DNA of 64,000 bases, taken from positions 1-64,000 of the forward strand of contig NZ_JACOOJ010000007.1 of NCBI RefSeq assembly GCF_014287585.1, given 5' to 3'. Every line of letters starts with the position of its first letter. Position 1 is the stretch's first letter. Under the pieces are notes generated by a model, which was given only the letters and a program-made list of their open reading frames with translations, did not search any database and was not told the DNA's origin. Position numbers and translations under genes: made by a program. Source of the DNA: Parabacteroides hominis. Its GTDB lineage: Bacteria; Bacteroidota; Bacteroidia; Bacteroidales; Tannerellaceae. Of the stretch, positions 16,620 to 25,850 are shown piece by piece.

Positions 16620-18485
16620 ATGGCAGAATTAAAAGAAAAACTTTTCTCAGAATTCGCACCCGTGTCTACTGAAGAGTGGATGGCGAAGATTACGGCCGAC
16701 CTGAAAGGGGTTCCGTTTGAGAAAAAGCTTGTTTGGAAGACAGGCGAAGGATTTAATGTGAATCCTTTCTATCGTGCAGAAGACATCGAAGGTTTGAAGA
16801 CTACCGAGTCTCTTCCCGGTGAATTTCCTTACGTTCGCGGAACAAAGAAGGACAACGATTGGAAGGTACGCCAGAACATCGAAGTTACCTGTTTCAAAGG
16901 TGCTAATGAAAAAGCTCTTGACATCCTGAACAAAGGTGTTACTTCTCTTGGCTTTATTATCAAAGGAAGCGACGTAAACGCCGAAAACATCGCTACCTTG
17001 CTCGACGGAATTTGTCCTGGAAGTGTAGAACTGAATTTCAATACTTGCAACTGCAAGGCTGAAATGCTGATCGGTATCCTTGCCGACTACTTCAAAGGCA
17101 GAGGCGTAGACCTGGAAAAATGCAAAGGTTCTGTAAACTACGATCCGTTCAAGAAACCATTGGTAAAAGGTAAGGAAAATGAAAACTGGGTGGAAGCTGC
17201 CGCCGCTGTGCTCAAAGCGGGTGCTGCTCTGCCGGGTTACAAAGTATTGGCTGTGAATGCCTTCTACTTCAACAATGCTGGCGCTTATATCTCTCAGGAG
17301 TTAGGATATGCATTGGCTTGGGGGAACGAACTGTTGGCTAAACTGACCGAAGCCGGACTCGATGCTACGGAAGTCGCCAAGAAAATCAAATTCAATTTCG
17401 GTATCAGTTCCAACTACTTCATGGAAATCGCCAAGTTCCGTGCTGCTCGTTGGTTGTGGGCTGAAATCGTTGCTGCTTACAATCCTGCTTGCCAGTGTGC
17501 TTGCAAAATGCATGTTCATGCACAGACTTCGGAATGGAACATGACTGTTTATGATGCTCACGTAAACTTGTTGCGTTCACAGACGGAAGCTATGTCTGCC
17601 GCTCTTGCCGGTGTCGATTCGATCACTGTCCGTCCGTTCGATAAGACCTATCAGACTCCGGACGACTTCTCCGAACGTATTGCCCGCAACCAGCAGTTGC
17701 TGTTGAAGGAAGAATGTCATTTGGATAAGGTTGTCGATCCTTCTGCCGGTTCTTATTATGTGGAAGTTTTGACGAACTCCCTGGCAGATGTAGCCTGGAA
17801 GTTGTTCTTGGAAGTGGAAGATAAAGGCGGTTTTGGTGCGGAAGTCGCTTCCGGTGAAATCCAGAAAGCTGTTAACGCATCCAATGAAGCTCGTAAGAAA
17901 GCTGTTGCTACCCGTCGTGAAATCCTGTTAGGAACCAACCAGTTCCCGAACTTCAACGAAGTGGCTGCCGAAAAGATCCAGAACGAAGCTGCCGGTTGCT
18001 GCTGTGGCGGCGGTCACGATTGTGGCGAAGCGGCTGTTACGGCTCTTGACTTCTCTCGCGGTGCTTCCGAATTTGAAGCTTTGCGTCTGGCAACGGAAAA
18101 GAGCGGCAAGACTCCGAAAGTATTCATGCTGACGATCGGCAACCTGGCTATGCGTCTGGCCCGTTCTCAGTTCTCAAGCAACTTCTTTGCTTGTGCAGGA
18201 TATAAGGTAATTGATAACTTAGGTTTCGATACGGTTGAAGCGGGTGTGGAAGCCGCTGTTGAGGCTGGTGCTGAAATCGTGGTTCTTTGCTCAAGCGATG
18301 ATGAATATGCAGAATTGGCTCCTGCTGCTTACAAGGCTTTGGCCGGAAGAGCAGAATTTGTTGTAGCCGGTATGCCTGCTTGCATGGAAGACCTGAAAGC
18401 AGTGGGTATCGATCAATATGTAAATGTAAAGAGCAACGTGCTTGAAACATTGAAAGCTTTCAACGTAAAATTAGGAATCGCTTAA
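16620..18485 (+). CDS. mutA: Methylmalonyl-CoA mutase small (beta) subunit
   Basis: 621 residues. Partner of MutB in interconverting succinyl-CoA and methylmalonyl-CoA, the route to propionate in Bacteroidales. The N-terminal two-thirds is the TIM-barrel-like domain and the C-terminal ~140 residues the B12-fold domain (VFMLTIGNLAMRLARSQF). As expected for the small subunit, the cobalamin-binding DxHxxG motif is absent. Unusual: the linker between the two domains carries a CCCGGGHDC cluster (C460-462, C468). mutB follows 12 bp later. Confidence 0.95.
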   Translation: MAELKEKLFSEFAPVSTEEWMAKITADLKGVPFEKKLVWKTGEGFNVNPFYRAEDIEGLKTTESLPGEFPYVRGTKKDNDWKVRQNIEVTCFKGANEKALDILNKGVTSLGFIIKGSDVNAENIATLLDGICPGSVELNFNTCNCKAEMLIGILADYFKGRGVDLEKCKGSVNYDPFKKPLVKGKENENWVEAAAAVLKAGAALPGYKVLAVNAFYFNNAGAYISQELGYALAWGNELLAKLTEAGLDATEVAKKIKFNFGISSNYFMEIAKFRAARWLWAEIVAAYNPACQCACKMHVHAQTSEWNMTVYDAHVNLLRSQTEAMSAALAGVDSITVRPFDKTYQTPDDFSERIARNQQLLLKEECHLDKVVDPSAGSYYVEVLTNSLADVAWKLFLEVEDKGGFGAEVASGEIQKAVNASNEARKKAVATRREILLGTNQFPNFNEVAAEKIQNEAAGCCCGGGHDCGEAAVTALDFSRGASEFEALRLATEKSGKTPKVFMLTIGNLAMRLARSQFSSNFFACAGYKVIDNLGFDTVEAGVEAAVEAGAEIVVLCSSDDEYAELAPAAYKALAGRAEFVVAGMPACMEDLKAVGIDQYVNVKSNVLETLKAFNVKLGIA

Positions 18486-18497
18486 GTAGAAACAATT

Positions 18498-20645
18498 ATG
18501 AGACCAAATTTTAAAAACATAGATATAAAGAATGCCGGTTTTGCAGCTACTAACGCTGCCGAATGGGCAAAAGCCAATGGCATCGAAGCCAATTGGAAAA
18601 CACCTGAGCACATCGAGGTGAAACCCGTATATACTAAAGAAGACCTGGAAGGTATGGAACACCTGAACTATGCTTCCGGTCTGCCTCCTTATCTGCGTGG
18701 TCCGTATAGCGGTATGTACGCTATGCGTCCCTGGACGATCCGCCAGTATGCAGGTTTCTCTACTGCCGAAGAGTCCAACGCATTCTATCGCCGTAACCTG
18801 GCTTCCGGCCAGAAAGGTTTGTCTGTCGCTTTCGACCTTCCGACACACCGTGGTTACGATGCCGACAACGAACGTGTGGTAGGTGACGTCGGTAAAGCCG
18901 GTGTATCTATCTGTTCGCTGGAAAACATGAAAGTTTTGTTTGCAGGTATTCCTTTGAACAAGATGTCTGTTTCCATGACAATGAACGGTGGTGTTCTTCC
19001 CGTATTGGCATTCTATATCAATGCCGGTTTGGAACAAGGCGCTAAGTTGGAAGAAATGGCCGGTACGATCCAGAACGATATCCTGAAAGAGTTCATGGTG
19101 CGTAATACCTATATCTACCCGCCCGAATTCTCCATGCGTATCATCGCCGATATCTTCGAATATACTTCTCAGAAGATGCCGAAGTTCAACTCCATCTCCA
19201 TCTCCGGCTACCACATGCAGGAAGCAGGTGCGACAGCCGATATCGAAATGGCTTATACGCTTTGCGACGGTCTTGAATATCTTCGTGCCGGTGTGAACGC
19301 AGGTATCGATATCGATGCTTTCGCTCCGCGTCTGTCTTTCTTCTGGGCGATCGGTGTCAACCACTTCATGGAAATCGCCAAGATGCGTGCCGCACGTATG
19401 TTGTGGGCTAAGATCGTGAAGAGTTTCGGTGCCAAGAATCCGAAATCTTTAGCGCTGCGTACTCACTGCCAGACTTCAGGTTGGTCACTGACCGAACAGG
19501 ATCCGTTCAACAACGTAGGCCGTACTTGTATCGAGGCTATGGCTGCCGCTCTGGGTCACACACAGTCTCTGCATACGAACGCGTTGGACGAAGCTATCGC
19601 ATTGCCGACAGACTTCTCTGCACGTATCGCCCGTAACACTCAGATTTATATCCAGGAAGAAACGAAGATCTGTAAGGAAATCGACCCGTGGGCCGGTTCT
19701 TACTATGTAGAATCTTTGACAAACGAACTGGTTCATAAAGGTTGGGCTTTGATCCAGGAAATCGAAAGCATGGGCGGTATGGCGAAAGCTATCGAAACCG
19801 GTCTGCCTAAGATGCGTATCGAAGAAGCTGCTGCCCGTACGCAGGCTCGTATCGACTCCGGCATCCAGACAATCGTAGGTGTTAACAAATACCGTCTGCC
19901 GAAGGAAGATCCGATCGATATCCTTGAAATCGATAATACAGCCGTTCGTAACGAGCAGATCGAGTTGTTGAAAGAGTTGCGTGCTAACCGTGACGAAGAG
20001 GCCGTACAGAAAGCGTTGGCCGACATCACGGAATGCGTTCGTACGAAGAAAGGCAACTTGCTGGAACTGGCTGTCAAAGCTGCCGGCTTGCGTGCATCAC
20101 TGGGAGAAATCTCCGATGCCTGCGAAGTTGTAGTAGGTCGTTATAAAGCAATCATCAGAACTATATCAGGCGTGTATTCATCAGAAACAAAGAAAGATGC
20201 AGACTTCCAGAAGGCTTGTGAGCTGACTGCCGAGTTTGCAAAGAAAGAAGGTCGCCAGCCGCGTATCATGATCGCTAAGATGGGTCAGGACGGACACGAC
20301 CGTGGTGCTAAAGTTGTAGCTACAGGTTATGCTGACTGTGGTTTCGACGTGGATATGGGACCGTTGTTCCAGACTCCGGCCGAAGCTGCCCGCCAAGCTG
20401 TAGAAAACGACGTTCACGTAATGGGTGTTTCTTCTTTGGCTGCCGGACACAAGACTTTGGTTCCGCAGGTTATCGAAGAACTGAAGAAGTTAGGACGTGA
20501 AGATATCATTGTGATCGCCGGTGGCGTTATCCCTGCACAGGATTATGACTTCCTGTACAAAGCTGGTGTTGCCGCCATCTTCGGTCCTGGAACTTCCGTA
20601 GCGAAAGCCGCTGTCCAGATTCTGGAAATACTGTTAGGCGAATAA
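18498..20645 (+). CDS. mutB: Methylmalonyl-CoA mutase large (alpha) subunit
   Basis: 715 residues, catalytic adenosylcobalamin-dependent subunit. The barrel contains [15 protein letters not shown] and [12 protein letters not shown]; the C-terminal cobalamin domain has the DxHxxG motif ([10 protein letters not shown], lower axial ligand H600) followed by the GxSxxxGG-type region ([11 protein letters not shown]) and [11 protein letters not shown]. Same operon as mutA. Its cofactor is what the cob operon at 2156-6621 completes. Confidence 0.97.
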   Translation: MRPNFKNIDIKNAGFAATNAAEWAKANGIEANWKTPEHIEVKPVYTKEDLEGMEHLNYASGLPPYLRGPYSGMYAMRPWTIRQYAGFSTAEESNAFYRRNLASGQKGLSVAFDLPTHRGYDADNERVVGDVGKAGVSICSLENMKVLFAGIPLNKMSVSMTMNGGVLPVLAFYINAGLEQGAKLEEMAGTIQNDILKEFMVRNTYIYPPEFSMRIIADIFEYTSQKMPKFNSISISGYHMQEAGATADIEMAYTLCDGLEYLRAGVNAGIDIDAFAPRLSFFWAIGVNHFMEIAKMRAARMLWAKIVKSFGAKNPKSLALRTHCQTSGWSLTEQDPFNNVGRTCIEAMAAALGHTQSLHTNALDEAIALPTDFSARIARNTQIYIQEETKICKEIDPWAGSYYVESLTNELVHKGWALIQEIESMGGMAKAIETGLPKMRIEEAAARTQARIDSGIQTIVGVNKYRLPKEDPIDILEIDNTAVRNEQIELLKELRANRDEEAVQKALADITECVRTKKGNLLELAVKAAGLRASLGEISDACEVVVGRYKAIIRTISGVYSSETKKDADFQKACELTAEFAKKEGRQPRIMIAKMGQDGHDRGAKVVATGYADCGFDVDMGPLFQTPAEAARQAVENDVHVMGVSSLAAGHKTLVPQVIEELKKLGREDIIVIAGGVIPAQDYDFLYKAGVAAIFGPGTSVAKAAVQILEILLGE

Positions 20646-20674
20646 TAGGAAAGGATCTTTCCATCAGATAAAAG

Positions 20675-20708
20675 AGCCAGGCAATTTATGTTGCCTGGTT
20701 TTTTTTGT
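20675..20708 (+). terminator. Terminator of mutAB
   Basis: GCCAGGCAA / TTGCCTGGT stem with a six-base loop followed by eight or more T, 32 bp after the mutB stop. Confidence 0.88.
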
Positions 20709-20770
20709 ATGTTGAGTGTGCAGCTTCCGCCTTGTTCCGCAGGTTCTCTTTTGCTCTGCTTCCGCAGGTT

Positions 20771-20945
20771 CTCTTTTGCCGTCTGCTTCAGCAGACGGTT
20801 TAAAAGATTCAGAGGCAAAGCCTCTTCCTCTGTGGACTTCAGTCCCTTTCATCTATTGTATCAATCATCTATCCGTCTGCTTCAGCAGACGGCAAAAGAG
20901 AGCCTACGGCACGCCTCCATATTATACACCGGTAAATCATCATTT
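20771..20945 (+). repeat. Mosaic hairpin element, copy 1
   Basis: Arms CTCTTTTGCCGTCTGC... (20771-20798) and its reverse complement (20873-20900) surround small perfect hairpins (GAGGCAAAGCCTC, GGACTTCAGTCC). Each arm itself contains the palindrome CCGTCTGCTTCAGCAGACGG. The right end CACCGGTAAATCATCATTT matches copy 2 at 40182-40450. The left end differs from copy 2: a short direct repeat, TTCCGCAGGTTCTCTTTTG, precedes the arm. Confidence 0.85.
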
Positions 20946-20967
20946 CTGATTCAAATCTGCCAAGATA

Positions 20968-21116
20968 TGAGTCTGATAGACGCAAATATAATTTTGACGC
21001 GGATTTCGCGAATAACGCGGATAAGAAATATGTATCAGGTGTTTAATTCGCGTTATCCGCGAAATCCGCGTCAAAAAATCCTGTTTATTTATTTTAATCT
21101 GCGTCTATCAGACTCA
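20968..21116 (+). repeat. 149-bp imperfect palindrome, MITE-like
   Basis: Outer arms TGAGTCTGATAGACGCA (20968-20984) and its exact reverse complement (21100-21116) enclose a second near-perfect pair (TTTTGACGCGGATTTCGCG against CGCGAAATCCGCGTCAAAA). No coding sequence. Looks like a non-autonomous palindromic element. Confidence 0.85.
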
Positions 21117-21315
21117 AACCTCGTATGTGAAGTTGTTCCTATAGATGCCTGTCGCTTCCCGAAAAGGTCGGTATCGGTTGCCGGATAGATGCCTACCTTT
21201 TTCCTGCTACCCTATAGGCTTTTCCCGGACAGGCTAAAGGCTGTATTTTTTAGCCTATAACCTATATTTTATGGGACAGGAACCAATCAGATCACTTATA
21301 TGACAAAAACAGAAA

Positions 21316-21486
21316 ACAGGGTTCACGGCGGTAAAAGGCTAATGGGCAGCGATTTGTTGTGAAGGCTGTGAAACCTGTTTACGATCATCCAATCCTATCG
21401 ATCGATCCCATCTTTTTTTATCTTGCATTCACAGGGTTCACGGCAACTTGCTGATCTACAGAGTCCCCCGAATAGTGTGAACCCTA
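21316..21486 (+). repeat. ACAGGGTTCACGGC repeats
   Basis: The 14-mer ACAGGGTTCACGGC occurs at 21316-21329 and 21431-21444, and GTGTGAACCCT, an inverted relative, at about 21476-21486. The rest of 21117-21740 shows no gene. Confidence 0.55.
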
Positions 21487-21707
21487 ATTAAATAAAATAA
21501 CCAGGGGGTATTTAGAGGATAATCTAAGAAAAACTGAACCTATATTTTAGGCATGGATTCCCTTAGTTTCCAATAAACAAAGAAAAATGAGAAAAAATGA
21601 AAATAATAGTCAAGAATGTGAATGTTTTTTCTGCTTTGATTGGTCTTGGTTGCTCTCTTTTTGTGATTTATATGGTGATTCATGAGGCCGTAATTGTTGA
21701 GTTTGTG

Positions 21708-21715
21708 TATTTTTG
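21708..21715 (+). promoter_or_regulatory. -7 promoter box of the S41 protease gene
   Basis: TATTTTTG (TAnnTTTG) 26 bp upstream of the preferred ATG at 21741; this also argues against the longer open frame that begins at 21597. Confidence 0.5.
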
Positions 21716-21740
21716 TGGCTTAAATAGTTTGGATATAACA

Positions 21741-23153
21741 ATGAAACAGAAGTTTGTTTTAGAGAAAAAGGCATTTGCCGTCCTCATGGGATTGCTGGCT
21801 GTCCTTTTATTTGTACCGTCTTGTACGACGGATGATAAGGTTCCGGATCTCTCCGACGAGGGTACGAATGATTGGATCTATAAGGTCATGACAAATCACT
21901 ATTTATGGAACGAGGATGTGCCCGACAAAGGAAACTTGAACTTCTCACAATCTCCTGACAAGTTCTTCGAATCATTGTTGTCTGACCAGGATGGTGTAAA
22001 GTACGAAGACAGATGGCTCACTTTCTCCCGGATAGAGAAAAAGAAAGAGGAGACGAAGTCTGTTACGGCTGCCGATTCGTATGGTTTTGAGTTTGCATCA
22101 TATAAAGACGGCAGCTTTTATTATGCCTGGGTTTTATATGTATTGCCCGGCTCTCCTGCTGCCGAGGCCGGACTGAAACGTGGCGACTGGATTATCGCTG
22201 TCGGCAGTGAGACTCCGAACGTGACAAACACGTCTGCTTTTTATAGTGGAAGTGAGACCACTTTTTTATTGGCTGATGCGGTAAGGAAAAATTATGAGGT
22301 CACTTTCCATAATAGAAAAACTATTTCGATTGCAGCTTCCCGCGCAGTGGAAGACACACCTTTCCTGAAAGATTCTGTTTATACGATCAATGGCAAGAAG
22401 ATCGGTTATCTGGTTTATAACAGTTTTTCTTCCGGTCCGGACGATGAAAGTACAGCTTATGACGACCGTATGAAACAAGTCTTTGCCGGGTTTAAGACTG
22501 AAAATGTGAGCGAATTTGTATTGGATTTGCGATATAACCAGGGAGGTTTGGTTACGTGTGCACAGCTTATGACCTCTCTTTTAGCTCCGGCCGATGCTTT
22601 GGGAAAAACATTTTGCATCATGGAGCATAACGAAAAGCAATCTAAAAGCAATGAAACACTGCTGTTGAAAAAGAATGCCGAATTAGGGAATGCCAACCTG
22701 GACTTGAAACGCATTTACGTGCTGACCGGAAGTGTGACCGCATCTGCTTCGGAGGCCGTGATCAACTGCCTGATCCCTTACCTTACCCGTAGTAATATCA
22801 CGATTATCGGTGAAAAAACGGTTGGCAAGCGGGTTGGCAGCAATACTTTCGGGACTAAGGAGGAATATGGCTGGCTGTTGCATCCGATTACATTGCGCAT
22901 TTATAATGCCGATCACAAGGCCGACTATGCAAACGGTTTTGAACCGGACGTGAAGATAAAAGAACTTGTTGTAGGAAATGAATTATTGCCTTTCGGAGAT
23001 ATGAACGAGATGCTGCTTAACGAAGCACTCTCGCGGATAACCGGATTGAAGAGCCAGCCGGAGCGTGCGGAAAGCGAAGGTCGTGTCTTGCTCGCTCCGT
23101 CGTCTTTCGAGAGAAGGAAAATAAAAGGCCTTATCTTCGAATCTGAAAGATAA
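21741..23153 (+). CDS. S41-family (C-terminal processing) protease lipoprotein with PDZ domain
   Basis: 470 residues from the ATG at 21741: lipobox VPSC (C28), an S41 N-terminal helical region, a PDZ domain (WVLYVLPGSPAAEAGLKRGD) and the S41 tail-specific protease domain with the catalytic serine in TGSVTASASEAV and lysine in GEKTVGKRVGS. The open frame extends 48 codons further upstream, but that part reads through the promoter and is not lipoprotein-like. Probably a cell-envelope protease; substrate unknown. It converges on the CARF nuclease gene with only 14 bp between stops. Confidence 0.9.
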   Translation: MKQKFVLEKKAFAVLMGLLAVLLFVPSCTTDDKVPDLSDEGTNDWIYKVMTNHYLWNEDVPDKGNLNFSQSPDKFFESLLSDQDGVKYEDRWLTFSRIEKKKEETKSVTAADSYGFEFASYKDGSFYYAWVLYVLPGSPAAEAGLKRGDWIIAVGSETPNVTNTSAFYSGSETTFLLADAVRKNYEVTFHNRKTISIAASRAVEDTPFLKDSVYTINGKKIGYLVYNSFSSGPDDESTAYDDRMKQVFAGFKTENVSEFVLDLRYNQGGLVTCAQLMTSLLAPADALGKTFCIMEHNEKQSKSNETLLLKKNAELGNANLDLKRIYVLTGSVTASASEAVINCLIPYLTRSNITIIGEKTVGKRVGSNTFGTKEEYGWLLHPITLRIYNADHKADYANGFEPDVKIKELVVGNELLPFGDMNEMLLNEALSRITGLKSQPERAESEGRVLLAPSSFERRKIKGLIFESER

Positions 23154-23167
23154 GACCTCTTACGGAC

Positions 23168-24286
23168 TTATAACTGAAGATCATCTGCCAGCTTGTCCAA
23201 CCAAGCTGGCATTTTATTTAAATAAGTACTTCGTTCGGTCAGGAAGTTCGGAGCGAAGAGATGTATCTGCAAGTCTTTGCATTTATCCTGCAAATTCTCT
23301 TCCACCGGATAGTAACTGGCGAGCACGGCCTGCGAGATGTCGCCTCCGTAGGTTTCCCGAACTGCATCTATCTTGTAAATATCGTTTTGCGTGACATTGC
23401 CGGATTTGCATTCGATAAAGATCAGTTTCTGCTGGTTGTTCAACAAAACGTCGACCTCGTTTTTCGGATGCGTGTCTTTCTCGTTTGTCTGGAAAATGAC
23501 GCTGCGCCATACTTCGGGCGAGTTTTCCCGTTGCATGCTCCAGTTACGGACCTGGTTGGCGACCAGCGTTTCCCACCAACGTCCTTCAAAATAGAGCTGG
23601 GTCGCATTGCTTTGGTGGAGGCGGAGCAAAACATATTCCCTTAAAGTGACCAGGATAGAGCCGTTCCTTTGTTTGAACCGCAGGTTGTTGGCAAAGATTT
23701 TGGAGGTCGGCAGGCGGTTGAGCTGACGCTTGCAGAAAATACTGAAGAACTTTTGGATGCGGGCATGCTCCTGCGGATACTGTTCGATGAATTGTTTGAT
23801 GCGCATGGAGGCTTTGACATCTTCATTGCTTAGTTCTTTTGCATCGTGATAAGCAGTGAGGGTATTCCCGCTCAGGCTGAGAATCTCGTCATTGTTGAGT
23901 GTCGTTTGTAACGGATGGTTTTCAAAACGGCTGAGGTGGACGACTTCTCCGTGTTGCGTCAGATAGAAAGCATCGGCTTCCGATTCTTTGGCAACGACGA
24001 AAGCGGCAAATGCCATGACCTTTGTCCCTTCGGAAAGGTTATAGATAAATTCCCCCTGATACTTCTGGTGGATCTGGCGGCAAACTTCGATCACGCTATT
24101 CCCGTTGTAAGGTTCTGTCTTGTAGCGGTTGCACCGGATGGTTGGTGGCAACAGCGGGTACATGGGCGTTTCGATATGATCGGTGGCATCTGTGTAGAGC
24201 AGGTGAATATGGTCTGCACCGAACTCTTTGATGCCGTGATAGACCGAAGTTATGTCTTTTCCAAGTAGTATTATCTGGTGTTTCAT
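23168..24286 (-). CDS. Card1/Can2-like CARF nuclease (DUF1887 family), orphan
   Basis: 372 residues. The N-terminal ~130 residues form a CARF-type Rossmann domain (HQIILLGKDITSVYHGI, and the ligand-binding motif NLSEGTKVMAFAAF, 83-96). The C-terminal half is a PD-(D/E)xK nuclease: GRWWETLV (E239), NEVDVLL (D279) and IECKSG (E292, K294). Size and spacing match Card1/Can2 effectors, which degrade ssRNA/ssDNA or nick DNA when a cyclic oligoadenylate binds CARF. I start at 24286 because the -7 box lies at 24310-24317. No cas10, csm/cmr genes or CRISPR array are present in the window, so its activator is unknown. Confidence 0.9.
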   Translation of the reverse strand: MKHQIILLGKDITSVYHGIKEFGADHIHLLYTDATDHIETPMYPLLPPTIRCNRYKTEPYNGNSVIEVCRQIHQKYQGEFIYNLSEGTKVMAFAAFVVAKESEADAFYLTQHGEVVHLSRFENHPLQTTLNNDEILSLSGNTLTAYHDAKELSNEDVKASMRIKQFIEQYPQEHARIQKFFSIFCKRQLNRLPTSKIFANNLRFKQRNGSILVTLREYVLLRLHQSNATQLYFEGRWWETLVANQVRNWSMQRENSPEVWRSVIFQTNEKDTHPKNEVDVLLNNQQKLIFIECKSGNVTQNDIYKIDAVRETYGGDISQAVLASYYPVEENLQDKCKDLQIHLFAPNFLTERSTYLNKMPAWLDKLADDLQL

Positions 24287-24309
24287 TTGTTTTATTTTTG
24301 ATATACTTA

Positions 24310-24317
24310 CAAAGATA
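24310..24317 (-). promoter_or_regulatory. -7 promoter box of the CARF nuclease gene
   Basis: Minus strand TATCTTTG (TAnnTTTG), about 24 bp upstream of the ATG; divergent from the glycosyltransferase promoter 36 bp away. Confidence 0.55.
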
Positions 24318-24352
24318 CTTTTCTCTTCCGGCAAAAGCTCATATTTTATCCT

Positions 24353-24360
24353 TATTTTTG
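24353..24360 (+). promoter_or_regulatory. -7 promoter box of the glycosyltransferase gene
   Basis: TATTTTTG (TAnnTTTG), 24 bp upstream of the ATG at 24384. Confidence 0.5.
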
Positions 24361-24383
24361 TTCCGGTATCAACTAATTGCATT

Positions 24384-25850
24384 ATGGAAATGATAAATTG
24401 TTTTATTCCGTTCCTCTCTTTACCCCAAGCCAGGCAAACCGTAAGAGCGTTGAGGCTGTGTGACCGGGTAAAGAATATCTACCTGTTGGCAACGGAAAAG
24501 GTTCCCGGTGCGGTCGAGGGCTGTGAGATGCTGATGATCGATTCGCCGACCAGTTCCGCCACTTTCAGGACGATCGCTTTACATGCAGATACGGCCTATA
24601 CATTATTATATACTAAATATACGGCTTTCGAACCGGGACAGTTCGCCTTCGAACGCCTGTTGGCTATTGCCGGCGATACGAATGCCGGAATGCTCTATGC
24701 AGATCGTTACCAGGTAAAAGACGGGAACTATAAACCGGCTCCTGTCATAGACTATCAGAAGGGAAGCCTGCGTGATGATTTTGATTTCGGTTCCCTCTTG
24801 TTCTTCCGTTCATCTGTCTTGAAGCAGGCGGTCCGGGCAATGGATGCCGATTACCGTTTCGCCGGGTTGTATGACCTTCGCCTTCGTGTGTCGGAGCTGG
24901 CCGAACTGGTTCATGTCAATGAATATTTGTACTCGGAGGCGGAGCCGGATACCCGCAAGAGCGGAGAGAAGCTGTTCGATTATGTCGATCCGAAGAACCG
25001 GGCGGTGCAGATCGAGATGGAGTCTGCTTGTACGGCCTACCTGAAACGGATCGGCGGTTATCTTGCCCCTGACTTTGAACCGATAGCTTTCGATGCCGGT
25101 GGTTTCGAGCAGGAAGCATCCGTCATCATCCCGGTCCGTAACCGCATCCGTACGATAGAAGATGCCATCCGCTCCGTGCTGGCACAGAAAACGACCTTCC
25201 GTTTTAACCTGATCATTGTGGACAACCATTCGACAGACGGGACTTCCGAAGCAATCGGAAAATATACCGCTGACGAACGTGTGATCCATTTGGTCCCGGA
25301 ACGTTCCGATCTGGGGATTGGCGGCTGCTGGAACTTGGGGGTGCATCATCCGGCTTGCGGTAAATTTGCCGTCCAGCTCGATAGTGACGATGTGTATAGC
25401 GGTCCTGATACGTTGCAGAAGATCGTGAATGCTTTTTACGAACAGAACTGTGCGATGGTTGTCGGAACCTATCGGATGACTGATTTCAAGATGAACGAAA
25501 TACCGCCCGGCATCATCGACCATCGGGAATGGACGCCTGAAAACGGACGTAACAACGCGCTTCGTATTAACGGTTTAGGTGCTCCCCGTGCATTTTATAC
25601 ACCTGTGCTCCGGGAAATCAACCTTCCGAATACCAGCTATGGAGAAGATTATGCTTTGGGGCTGCGTATCTCCCGCACCTGGCAGATCGGGCGCATCTAC
25701 GATGTCCTTTACCTCTGCCGTCGCTGGGAAGATAATTCGGATGCCGCGCTCGACGTCGTGAAAATGAACGGGCATAATACGTACAAAGACCGCATCCGTA
25801 CCTGGGAATTGCAGGCGCGGATCGCCTTGAACGCTCATTCGTCCAGGTGA
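24384..25850 (+). CDS. Family 2 glycosyltransferase with an extra N-terminal GT-like domain
   Basis: 488 residues. From ~243 there is a standard GT2 GT-A domain (EQEASVIIPVRNRIRTIEDA, IIVDNHSTDGT, then the metal-binding LDSDD). The first ~215 residues look like a degenerate relative of the same fold without a clear DxD. Start chosen at 24384, behind the promoter; the frame is open further upstream across the divergent promoter region. Donor and acceptor sugars cannot be told. Its end overlaps the facing lipoprotein gene by 16 bp. Confidence 0.85.
   Translation: MEMINCFIPFLSLPQARQTVRALRLCDRVKNIYLLATEKVPGAVEGCEMLMIDSPTSSATFRTIALHADTAYTLLYTKYTAFEPGQFAFERLLAIAGDTNAGMLYADRYQVKDGNYKPAPVIDYQKGSLRDDFDFGSLLFFRSSVLKQAVRAMDADYRFAGLYDLRLRVSELAELVHVNEYLYSEAEPDTRKSGEKLFDYVDPKNRAVQIEMESACTAYLKRIGGYLAPDFEPIAFDAGGFEQEASVIIPVRNRIRTIEDAIRSVLAQKTTFRFNLIIVDNHSTDGTSEAIGKYTADERVIHLVPERSDLGIGGCWNLGVHHPACGKFAVQLDSDDVYSGPDTLQKIVNAFYEQNCAMVVGTYRMTDFKMNEIPPGIIDHREWTPENGRNNALRINGLGAPRAFYTPVLREINLPNTSYGEDYALGLRISRTWQIGRIYDVLYLCRRWEDNSDAALDVVKMNGHNTYKDRIRTWELQARIALNAHSSR

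Noticed and set aside
20688..21188. 166-codon open frame in the repeat island
   Set aside because: It reads through a terminator, the mosaic hairpin element and most of the palindrome; the translation (Cys/Arg/Phe-rich) is just repeat sequence in one frame.
25835..25850. Overlap of convergent glycosyltransferase and lipoprotein genes as a sign of error
   Set aside because: Both frames are well supported and similar short convergent overlaps occur at 38117-38142 and 54689-54695, so it reflects compact packing.
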